From: Bradyrhizobium sp. CER78
GTDB lineage: Bacteria; Pseudomonadota; Alphaproteobacteria; Rhizobiales; Xanthobacteraceae
Assembly (NCBI RefSeq): GCF_029846235.1
Contig: NZ_JARVWP010000013.1
Location: forward strand, 1 to 64,000
DNA: 64,000 nucleotides
Direction of reading: 5' to 3'
Positions 35,487-42,839 of the stretch are shown here, in pieces. The notes below the pieces were generated by a model. It was given only the letters and a program-made list of their open reading frames with translations, had not been told where the DNA came from and did no database searches. Made by a program: the position numbers and the translations under genes. The first letter of the stretch is position 1, and each line of letters starts with the position of its first letter.

Positions 35487-36556
35487 GAGCCGGACCCAAA
35501 ATAAGCAGAGATATTGGCCTCGACGTGGAACCGCTCCGCCGATTCATTCGCGGCGCGGGTCGTCGGCGCGAAGAACGTCGCGCGGGTGAATTGCGGCGAC
35601 TGCTCCAGCAGCCGGATCAGCGACGGCGCATCCTGGGTCAGCCCCACCACTTGCACCTTGTTGCCCTCGATGCGCAGCTCCGTCACATAAGTCGTGTCGG
35701 GCAACACGCGCGAGATTGCTTCCAGGACCATGACGCTGGACGGCGTCGTCTGCTTGCGCTTGGCCAGCAGGCCGAGACCGGACGTATCGCCATTGGCATC
35801 GAGACGCAGCGCGGCACGGCGCTGCGAGATGCGGTGTTGCAGATCCTCCTGCTCTGATTGCAGCCATCCGCCGACATAGATGTTGAGCAACAGGCAGACC
35901 GCGGCCGCGGCGGCGGTCGAGGCCAGGGCGATGCGCAGCAGCTGCGGAACCGCGGGTCCGGCAAGGCCGCGCAGCGATCGGTCGAGCAGCGTCACCTGCT
36001 GCGGGGCACCGTCGCTGCCGACCGCCGGCGCCGTGACCGCAATGGAGGCGGCGCCGAGCATCCTGGCCATCCGGATCAACGGATCGACCTTGGCCGCCGC
36101 GGTGGCGCTGAACGCGACTTCGATGCGGTCGTTGGAGATCGGCTGCGGCGAGCCCCAGCCGAAGACTGCATCGGCGGCGGTCCATGGCGTCAGCCGGTCG
36201 ACCTGCGCACGGATCATCCCGTCGAGGAAGTCGCTTGCCTGGCTCGGGAAATCGAGCACGCGGCTGACGACATGATCCGATCGCAGACGCACCTCGATGC
36301 GGCTGCCATCGAGGGCCGTCCTCCAGTCCGCCGGCAGCGGAGGCTGCGGCGCGTCGTGATCGAGCCGGAACGAGGCCGGCGTCAGGGGCGAGCCATCCTT
36401 CGACACCGCGAGACGGGCGGTGAACGTGCCATCGCCATTCTCGTCGAACTCGACGCTGCGCCGGCGCATGAACTTGCCCGCGACGCCGTCAACCGCAGTT
36501 GCGACCGCGCCGATCCATTGCTCGAACCATTGCCGTGCTTCGGCAAGCATTGCCAT
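35483..36556 (-). CDS. gspL: T2SS protein GspL (PilN-domain type)
   Basis: This 357-aa protein has an N-terminal cytoplasmic part (about residues 1-215). One membrane helix follows (LLRIALASTAAAAAVCLLLNIYV, about 210-232). The C-terminal part is a PilN/GspL-like ferredoxin domain (TTYVTELRIEGNKVQVVGLTQDAPSLIRLLEQSPQF). GspL recruits the ATPase GspE to the membrane. The ATG at 36556 overlaps the gspK stop in a TGATG junction; a GTG one codon earlier (36559) is an alternative. Confidence 0.82.
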   Translation of the reverse strand: MAMLAEARQWFEQWIGAVATAVDGVAGKFMRRRSVEFDENGDGTFTARLAVSKDGSPLTPASFRLDHDAPQPPLPADWRTALDGSRIEVRLRSDHVVSRVLDFPSQASDFLDGMIRAQVDRLTPWTAADAVFGWGSPQPISNDRIEVAFSATAAAKVDPLIRMARMLGAASIAVTAPAVGSDGAPQQVTLLDRSLRGLAGPAVPQLLRIALASTAAAAAVCLLLNIYVGGWLQSEQEDLQHRISQRRAALRLDANGDTSGLGLLAKRKQTTPSSVMVLEAISRVLPDTTYVTELRIEGNKVQVVGLTQDAPSLIRLLEQSPQFTRATFFAPTTRAANESAERFHVEANISAYFGSGS

Positions 36557-37515
36557 CACCCTCTCCCGCGCAACAGAACCGGGTTTCTCGGTTCAAGGTC
36601 GTTCTGCCAGGACAACACACGATAAGGCTCGACCTGGTCGCCGAGCGCGATCACCGCTTCAGACGTGGTGCGGTGGCCATTGCGAAATCGGATCGAGATC
36701 GCGATCCGGTAGCAGGGGCTCTGCGCGGTCGAAGCCGCACTTTGCGGGTTCGGGGCCTGCGATGCACCGGAGAGGCCGTTCGGCGCGGCAGCATTCGAGC
36801 CGGGAGCATTCGAGCCGAGGACATTCGATCCAAGAGCACTCGCCCCGAAACCGTCCTGTGCTTTGCCCGATACCTTATCCATCGCCAGCACGACTTCCGG
36901 CGCGGCGATTTTCGGATCGACATCCGGACTGCCGTTGAATACCGTCACGAACGGCAGCACCCGATCGACAAGGGCCTCGGGGATGCCGGCGACCAGCGCC
37001 AGCTCGTTGACATGGGTGAACAGCCCCTGCCGCGGCGAATAGCCCAGCGCGTTGTAGCGCGCGGCCTCGACATTCTCGCTGCCCGGCGCAGGCCGGGTCC
37101 GCCAGCCGACGATCCGGTCGGCATATTCGCTGGCGGCATCCTTCTGCGCGCCGAGCACAACGAAGAGGCCGATCAGCATCTCCTTCGACGCGTAGTTCAG
37201 GTCGACGCGGCCGGCTTCCGACGTGAAGCCTACGTTGACGCTGGCATCATCCAGCCCGAAATGAAACGCTCCGTATTGCGGCCGCGTCTTCTCATCCGTC
37301 AGCGTCAGCTGATAGGCGGTGAGCTCGAGCCCGGCCGAGACCAGTGCCTCGGTCTGCAACGATACGTCGCTCGCCGCCAATGCGCGCGCCGATGCGGCAA
37401 GATAGGCCGAGAAGATGATCGCCAGCGACGACAGCGCCAGCAGGATCCAGAGCACCGCAACGATGACGAAGCCGCGGTCGGCCGGCGATCGACCGCTATT
37501 GCCGGGCGGGCCCAT
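36556..37515 (-). CDS. gspK: T2SS minor pseudopilin GspK
   Basis: This 319-aa protein has a prepilin leader with cleavage after Gly15 (RGFVIVAVLW). Residue +5 is Ala instead of Glu, as is normal for GspK, which caps the pseudopilus tip. The large globular domain matches the family (DLNYASKEMLIGLF, RPAPGSENVEAARYNALGYSPRQGLFTHVNEL). Residues about 224-250 carry a short Asn/Ser/Gly repeat (ALGSNVLGSNAPGSN) that looks like a recent slippage insertion. TGATG overlaps exist at both ends (gspJ and gspL). Confidence 0.87.
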   Translation of the reverse strand: MGPPGNSGRSPADRGFVIVAVLWILLALSSLAIIFSAYLAASARALAASDVSLQTEALVSAGLELTAYQLTLTDEKTRPQYGAFHFGLDDASVNVGFTSEAGRVDLNYASKEMLIGLFVVLGAQKDAASEYADRIVGWRTRPAPGSENVEAARYNALGYSPRQGLFTHVNELALVAGIPEALVDRVLPFVTVFNGSPDVDPKIAAPEVVLAMDKVSGKAQDGFGASALGSNVLGSNAPGSNAAAPNGLSGASQAPNPQSAASTAQSPCYRIAISIRFRNGHRTTSEAVIALGDQVEPYRVLSWQNDLEPRNPVLLRGRG

Positions 37516-38222
37516 CACGTCTTCCCCTGATCGGTCGGAACGTTGGCGCCACCCTTGTCGCCGCAATTGCCGTCCGGCTTGGTGCAGTCGCTCGGAATCT
37601 GGACATGGACCGGCGCGATCGTCGAGACCGACAGGACGCGCTGGCTCGCCGCGTCACGAACGGTCAACCGGATCATCGCCGGCAGCCGGTCGGCATCCTT
37701 CCACGCGCTCTTCCAGGCGCGGTCTGCACCGGCATAAGCGAAGGACAACCGGTAGGGCGCACGCAGCAGCACCACGGGGCTGCCGAGATGCACCTGTTCC
37801 GACAGCGACACCCCGTCGGCCAGCGGCGTGAAGCGCGCCTGCGAGCGAACCGTGACGAACTCGCCGCGATCCCTGACCTCGCCGAGATGCACCACGTCGA
37901 GCCCCGGCCCGGCATTCGGCCCGACCGAGGTCCGCACGAACGTGACCGACAATTCCGATCCGTCGAACAGCGGCTTGTGGGTGTCGCGGTTGGCGGCGAC
38001 GAACTCCGCCGCGGCAAGATCGGCGCCGATCCGCTCCAGCGCGATCCCGATCAATTCGCTGCGCTGGATCCGGTCGAGTCCCCGGTTCCAGCTCGGCAGC
38101 CATTCCCCCGTGATGCCGGCAAGGGCCGACAGCAACAGCCCCATCAGCGCGAGCGCAACGATCATCTCGATCAGCGTGAAGCCGCGCTCGTGGGTTCGCT
38201 GTGCCGTCCTTGGGGCGATCAT
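37515..38222 (-). CDS. gspJ: T2SS minor pseudopilin GspJ
   Basis: This 235-aa minor pseudopilin has the leader MIAPRTAQRTHERG, cleaved before FTLIEMIVALALMG (Phe15, with Glu at +5). The C-terminal part holds two Cys (CTKPDGNC). The order EFGHIJKLM fits GspJ. ATG 38222 overlaps the gspI stop by 4 nt. A longer frame to 38315 is not supported. Confidence 0.85.
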   Translation of the reverse strand: MIAPRTAQRTHERGFTLIEMIVALALMGLLLSALAGITGEWLPSWNRGLDRIQRSELIGIALERIGADLAAAEFVAANRDTHKPLFDGSELSVTFVRTSVGPNAGPGLDVVHLGEVRDRGEFVTVRSQARFTPLADGVSLSEQVHLGSPVVLLRAPYRLSFAYAGADRAWKSAWKDADRLPAMIRLTVRDAASQRVLSVSTIAPVHVQIPSDCTKPDGNCGDKGGANVPTDQGKT

Positions 38223-38629
38223 TGCGCCGACCTCGGCATCAGGCGCACGGTACGAATGTCGGACAGCGCCCCGCCTGGAGACTTGACGCGAATCCGCACC
38301 AGCTCCGGGGCCCACGGCACATTGCCTTCGGGCACCGTCCAGTCGCCGCCGAGCGGACTGACATCGATGCTCCAGCGATAACCCTCCGCCTGCCCGGTCG
38401 ACGTACCCGGCTGCAGTTCCGCACGCGGCGGAATGCCGACCGTCATCAATGTGCGCACCGCCTGCATCAGCGCCACGTGCTGCTCCATGGCCCGGACGCC
38501 GCGCGTCTTGACGCCCATGACGGCGCCGATCGCAACGATCGAGACAGCCACCAGCGCCAGCGCCACCAGCACTTCGATGATGGTGAACCCCGCATCAGCG
38601 CGGTCAGTTGGCGGCGACGTCGCGGGCAA
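38219..38629 (-). CDS. gspI: T2SS minor pseudopilin GspI
   Basis: This protein of about 136 aa has a prepilin signal, cleaved before FTIIEVLVALALV with Glu at +5. The start is unclear. TTG at 38629 has GGAAGGG 9 nt upstream and gives a normal 14-residue leader, while the open frame begins at 38680. The gene overlaps the end of gspH by 26 nt, so translational coupling is likely. Confidence 0.8.
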   Translation of the reverse strand: MPATSPPTDRADAGFTIIEVLVALALVAVSIVAIGAVMGVKTRGVRAMEQHVALMQAVRTLMTVGIPPRAELQPGTSTGQAEGYRWSIDVSPLGGDWTVPEGNVPWAPELVRIRVKSPGGALSDIRTVRLMPRSAQ

Positions 38630-39077
38630 CGATTTCAACCCTTCCGGTGAGCCAGTTGACGCGGACCTCATAGCCAGCATCGAGCCGCGTCAGCGCGATG
38701 GAGCCGCCGCAGGAACCGCCATTGGCGAAGAAGCGGATGGTAGACAGGGCCGCGCGGCGCTGACAGCTCTGCGGCAACACTGCATCGAACCGCACGTCAT
38801 CGGGAATCCGCACCGTCATGCGCGATGCCCCCGAATGGATCACGCGGCTCGGCGCGTCGACCAGCGTCGCTACGCTGATGCTGCGCTCGATGGCGGCGTT
38901 CCGATCGGCCTTCAGCAGCGTCGCGGTCTGCAGCGCATAGGCCTGCAGGCGCGACCGCGAGGTCTGGCGCGGAATGAACGGAAGCAGCACGGCCGCCAGC
39001 AGCGCGATGATGGCGAGCACGCACACCATCTCGAGCAGGGTGAAACCGCGCTGCGCCGCCTCATTCATGCTTGCCAT
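38604..39077 (-). CDS. gspH: T2SS minor pseudopilin GspH
   Basis: This 157-aa pseudopilin has a short leader cleaved after Gly11, before FTLLEMVCVLAIIALLAAVLLP, with Glu at +5. A globular GspH-type domain with two Cys (SCQRRA, SCGG) follows. The gene begins 6 nt after gspG and overlaps gspI. Confidence 0.85.
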   Translation of the reverse strand: MASMNEAAQRGFTLLEMVCVLAIIALLAAVLLPFIPRQTSRSRLQAYALQTATLLKADRNAAIERSISVATLVDAPSRVIHSGASRMTVRIPDDVRFDAVLPQSCQRRAALSTIRFFANGGSCGGSIALTRLDAGYEVRVNWLTGRVEIVARDVAAN

Positions 39078-39083
39078 GCATCC

Positions 39084-39599
39084 TTATTGGTCGGTGTTGG
39101 CGGCCGTGGTCTTCTCGAGCGAGATATCGGCCGAGGTACCGCTGCCACCCTCCTGGCCGTCAGAACCGTAGGAGACGATGTCATAAGGTCCGTGCTCGCC
39201 GGGCGAGCGATAGAGATAGGGGTGATTCCAGGGATCGTTCGGCACATTGCCGCCCTTCAGATACGGGCCGTTCCAGGCCGCGACCCCGGGCGTGCGCCGG
39301 ACCAGCGCGGCGAGCCCCTCCGCCGTGGACGGGAAGCGCCCGGCGTCGAGATAGAACAGGTCGAGCGCGCTGGAGAAGCTTTGCAGCTGAATGCGCGCGG
39401 TCTTGACCTTGGACTCGCTGAGATAGTTGAGCACGCGCGGCCCGATCAGCCCCATGATGAGGCCGATGATCGCGATCACCACCAGCATCTCGACCAGGGT
39501 GAAGCCCGCCTCGCCCGAACGCCTTGGCTGTTGCGGTTGGGCGCGATCGCGTCCCGCCCGCGTGGAAAATGCTTCGATGATGCTGTTGCGCGATATCAT
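39084..39599 (-). CDS. gspG: T2SS major pseudopilin GspG
   Basis: This 171-aa major pseudopilin has an unusually long leader (32 residues), cleaved before FTLVEMLVVIAIIGLIMGLIGP. The GspG fold shows in LDLFYLDAGRFPSTAEGLAALV and WNGPYLKGGNVPNDPWNHPYLY, which holds the known calcium-binding loop region, and in YDIVSYGSDGQEGG. It polymerises to the pseudopilus that pushes substrates through the secretin. GAGG lies 9 nt before the ATG. Confidence 0.93.
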   Translation of the reverse strand: MISRNSIIEAFSTRAGRDRAQPQQPRRSGEAGFTLVEMLVVIAIIGLIMGLIGPRVLNYLSESKVKTARIQLQSFSSALDLFYLDAGRFPSTAEGLAALVRRTPGVAAWNGPYLKGGNVPNDPWNHPYLYRSPGEHGPYDIVSYGSDGQEGGSGTSADISLEKTTAANTDQ

Positions 39600-39616
39600 G
39601 ACCGATGACCTCTGCT

Positions 39617-40828
39617 TTAACCGACTAGCTGCGTGACCGAGAGCAGCGCCGTCATGACCGAGACGATCAGCCCGCCGACCACGGTGCTGATCGTGATGAT
39701 CGCCAGCGGACCGACGATGCCGACGACACGGTCCAGGCTGCGCTGCAATTTAGCTTCGTAGAATTCCGCCACCCGCCCGGCCAGCACCGGCAACTGCCCG
39801 GTCTCTTCGCCGAGCCGCAGCATGCGGACCGCCATCGGCGGCAGGCTGTCCGCCACCGCGAGTGCTTCGGATAATTTTCCGCCATGACGGACACGGTCCG
39901 CGGCCGCGGTCCAGTTCGCCTCGCTGCCGGTCACCGCCATGATGTCGACGAGGATGCGCAGCGCAGCCGTGAGGTTAACGCCGCTGCCGAGCAGGACGCC
40001 GAGATTGCGGCAGAACAGGCTGGCGCGATAGAACTGGAAGGCGCTGCTGATGCCCGGCAGCCGCGAAATGCCATTGACCAGCGCGGCGCGCACCCGCGCC
40101 TGCCGCAGCAGCCACCATGCGAGCGCGATCGTCGCCGCGCTGATCAGGCTTGCCGCCGTGGCGTTGGCGCGCAGGAAATCCGACAGTGCGATGAAGCTGG
40201 CGAGCGCGGTGTCCGACTTGCCGCCGAAATCGCCGAGCACGGTCGAGAACTGCGGCAGCACGAACAGCAGGAAGAACAGCATCACGCCGGATGCAGCGAC
40301 CAGCACAAACGCCGGATACTGCATGGCGTCGGTCAGCTTGCGCCGCATCTGCTCGGACCGCGCGCGCTCGGTGCCGAGCATCTCCAGCACGGAATCGAGC
40401 GTGCCGGAGATTTCGCCGACCCGGACCAGGGCGATGTACATCGGTTGGAACAGGATTGGATGATCCGCCACCGCATCGGCAAAGCTCTCGCCGGTGAGCA
40501 GCGCCGCGCGGATCTTGGCCACCACCGGGCGCATCCGGCCGACATCGGCATCGCCGGACAAAAGCTCCAGCGCATCGTCGAGGCGCGCGCCGGCCTTGAG
40601 CAGCAGCGCGAGATCGCGCGTGAACGTGGTGACCTCGGCGCCACTCGGCCCGCCGAACAAGCTACGGCCGCCGGCTGCACTGGATGCGCGCTTGTCCTCG
40701 GTGGTCTCGATCGGCAGCAGCTTGAGATATTCGATCCGCCGCGCCACCTCGGCCGCGGTCGGGGCGGAGATCGTGCCGTTCACGATCTCGCCGGCCTGGG
40801 TCAAAGCACGATAGCGATAATTCGGCAC
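39617..40828 (-). CDS. gspF: T2SS inner-membrane platform protein GspF
   Basis: This 403-aa protein has two GspF/PilC-type helical domains and three membrane helices (about residues 170, 220 and 380). FTRDLALLLKAGARLDDALELL, LFCRNLGVLLGSGVNLTAAL and FYEAKLQRSLDRVVGIVGPLAIITISTVVGGLIV are typical. GTG 40828 is the start; it follows the gspE stop by 4 nt. An alternative TTG at 40849 would overlap gspE. Confidence 0.92.
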   Translation of the reverse strand: MPNYRYRALTQAGEIVNGTISAPTAAEVARRIEYLKLLPIETTEDKRASSAAGGRSLFGGPSGAEVTTFTRDLALLLKAGARLDDALELLSGDADVGRMRPVVAKIRAALLTGESFADAVADHPILFQPMYIALVRVGEISGTLDSVLEMLGTERARSEQMRRKLTDAMQYPAFVLVAASGVMLFFLLFVLPQFSTVLGDFGGKSDTALASFIALSDFLRANATAASLISAATIALAWWLLRQARVRAALVNGISRLPGISSAFQFYRASLFCRNLGVLLGSGVNLTAALRILVDIMAVTGSEANWTAAADRVRHGGKLSEALAVADSLPPMAVRMLRLGEETGQLPVLAGRVAEFYEAKLQRSLDRVVGIVGPLAIITISTVVGGLIVSVMTALLSVTQLVG

Positions 40829-40832
40829 GGCG

Positions 40833-42506
40833 TCACCGCACCGTTGCAACGCGGAGGATCTCGGCGGGCGAGGTCAATCCGGCGCGGCATTTGGCGACCC
40901 CGTCATCGAGCATTGTGGTCATGCCCGCCCGGATCGCCATCGTATCGATCTTCAGCCCGTCGGTTCGCTCTCCGATCAGTTCACGCAGTTCGTTGGATAG
41001 TTCGAGCAGTTCGAACACGCCGAGACGGCCGCGATAGCCGGTGCCGCCGCAGCGCTCGCAGCCGCATGGCTCCTGGATGATCTCCTCGGCGCGGAAGCCG
41101 AGCGCGGCGAGCCGAGGGTCCTCGGTGAAGTCGGCAGCGACCAGCGGCCGCGCCGTCTTACAGCGCTCGCACAATTGCCGGACCAGGCGTTGCGCGATCA
41201 CCCCGCGCAACACCGAACGCAGCAGATAGCCTTCGACCCCGAGGTCGAGCAGGCGCGGCACCGCCGCTGCCGCAGTCTCGGTGTGCAGCGTCGTCAGCAC
41301 CAGATGCCCGGTCAGCGCGGCATGCACCGCGACGTGCGCGGTCTCGGAATCGCGGATTTCGCCGACCATGATCACATCAGGGTCCTGGCGAACGAAGGAC
41401 CGCAGCGCGGTGGCGAAGGTCAGGCCGATCGCTGGCTTGATCTGGGACTGGTTGACGCCGGGAATCTCATATTCGACCGGGTCCTCGATGGTCAGAATCT
41501 TGCGGCTGGGCTCATTGAGGATCGACAGAATCGTCGCCAGCGTCGTGGTCTTGCCGCTGCCGGTCGGCCCGGTGATCACGACCATGCCATGCGGCAGCTT
41601 CAAGAGCCGCCGCAGCTTGCCCTCGTCGGGCGCGGAGAAGCCGAGCTTTTCGACCACCAGCAGGCCGCGATCCTTGGGCAGGATGCGGATGACGGCGGAC
41701 TCGCCATGCTGCGTCGGCATGATCGCGACGCGGATATCGATGTCGGTGCGCCCAGCCCGCAGCCGTGCCGCACCGTCCTGCGGCAGGCGCCGCTCGGCGA
41801 TGTTGAGATTGGCGATGATCTTGATACGGGAGACCACCGCCTGCGGCAGCACGCCCGACAGCGCCGCAACCGGCCGCAGCAGGCCATCGATGCGTAAGCG
41901 AACCATGAGGCCGGCGGAGAACGGCTCGATATGGATGTCGCTGGCGCGAAGCTCGACAGCCTTCTCGATCAGATCGTTGACCGCGCGCACCACCGGGGCG
42001 CCGCTGGCAAGATCGCGCAGGCTCTCGATGTCGTCTTCCCGGGGCGCCGCCGTCGCATCGGCGGCCTCGACCTCCTCGGCGCTGGAGGAGTTGTTCAGCG
42101 CGATGGCGACGTCTTCAGACGAGGCCACCTTCACATCGATGCCGGCGCCGAGCACGATCTGCGCCGCCCGCAGCGTCGCCTGGTCGGTCGGATCGACCAC
42201 CGCGAGAATAATGGTCCCGTCGGCCGCCCGGCACGGATAGACCATGGTCTCGCGCAGGAAGCGCGGCGAGAACGAGCCGACCAGCGGCTCGGCCGAGGTC
42301 ATATCCTGGAGCGTCAGACGGCCCAGCGCGAAGAAGCGCGCGGCCTCGTCTGCGAATTCGGTCGGCGAGAGGCTGGTGACCTCCCACAGCTTCAGCTGCC
42401 TGACATCGGCCCCCGGCCCGGTCCGGTCGGCCGCTCCGTCGATCGGCGTCAGGTGATTGTTCTGACGGAGATAATCCACGAACCGAACGGACAGGTCGTT
42501 GGCCAT
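40833..42506 (-). CDS. gspE: T2SS secretion ATPase GspE
   Basis: This 557-aa cytoplasmic AAA-like ATPase powers pseudopilus assembly. An N-terminal GspE/MshEN domain is followed by the nucleotide-binding core with the Walker A GPTGSGKTTT (Lys319). The Asp box (ILTIEDPVEYEIPG), the His box, Walker B (VIMVGEIRDSETA) and the four-cysteine zinc domain (CERC and CGCERC, about 445-485) are all in place. It is the first gene of the minus-strand T2SS operon and is divergent from gspD. Confidence 0.94.
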   Translation of the reverse strand: MANDLSVRFVDYLRQNNHLTPIDGAADRTGPGADVRQLKLWEVTSLSPTEFADEAARFFALGRLTLQDMTSAEPLVGSFSPRFLRETMVYPCRAADGTIILAVVDPTDQATLRAAQIVLGAGIDVKVASSEDVAIALNNSSSAEEVEAADATAAPREDDIESLRDLASGAPVVRAVNDLIEKAVELRASDIHIEPFSAGLMVRLRIDGLLRPVAALSGVLPQAVVSRIKIIANLNIAERRLPQDGAARLRAGRTDIDIRVAIMPTQHGESAVIRILPKDRGLLVVEKLGFSAPDEGKLRRLLKLPHGMVVITGPTGSGKTTTLATILSILNEPSRKILTIEDPVEYEIPGVNQSQIKPAIGLTFATALRSFVRQDPDVIMVGEIRDSETAHVAVHAALTGHLVLTTLHTETAAAAVPRLLDLGVEGYLLRSVLRGVIAQRLVRQLCERCKTARPLVAADFTEDPRLAALGFRAEEIIQEPCGCERCGGTGYRGRLGVFELLELSNELRELIGERTDGLKIDTMAIRAGMTTMLDDGVAKCRAGLTSPAEILRVATVR

Positions 42507-42839
42507 TCCTTATATCCCGCCACACTATCCCGGATCAGTCCGTGCCAAGGTCCGCTACGTGCCCGTCGCGCTCGGCTCCCGGCGGTTCTGCGGTTATCGA
42601 TCCGAAGTGTGACAGCTGTGCGAAGTCGCATCGCCCGCCCCGCTCAAGAAACCTTGACGTGGCATCGCGGACACGATGGCCGTCGGCTGCGCAAGTTTGG
42701 TGCGATGCGATGGGCAGGCCGCGAACGACAATCATGTAACCAATTTATTTCTGTCATGTTCGATCGCTAAGAGTCCTGCCGGGGTAGGACCGATCGTCGC
42801 AAGCAATCGAAATTCAGTTAGTCAGAGCGAAGGGCCTTC
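42507..42839. promoter_or_regulatory. Divergent gspE / gspD promoter region
   Basis: This 333-bp gap contains a perfect CTGTCAT half-site at 42751-42757, directed to gspD, and GTGACAG at 42609-42615 (CTGTCAC on the gspE strand). Both are PHO-like half-boxes without a second copy at 11-bp spacing. The DNA around 42735-42760 is AT-rich (AACCAATTTATTT). No other clear element is seen. Confidence 0.4.
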
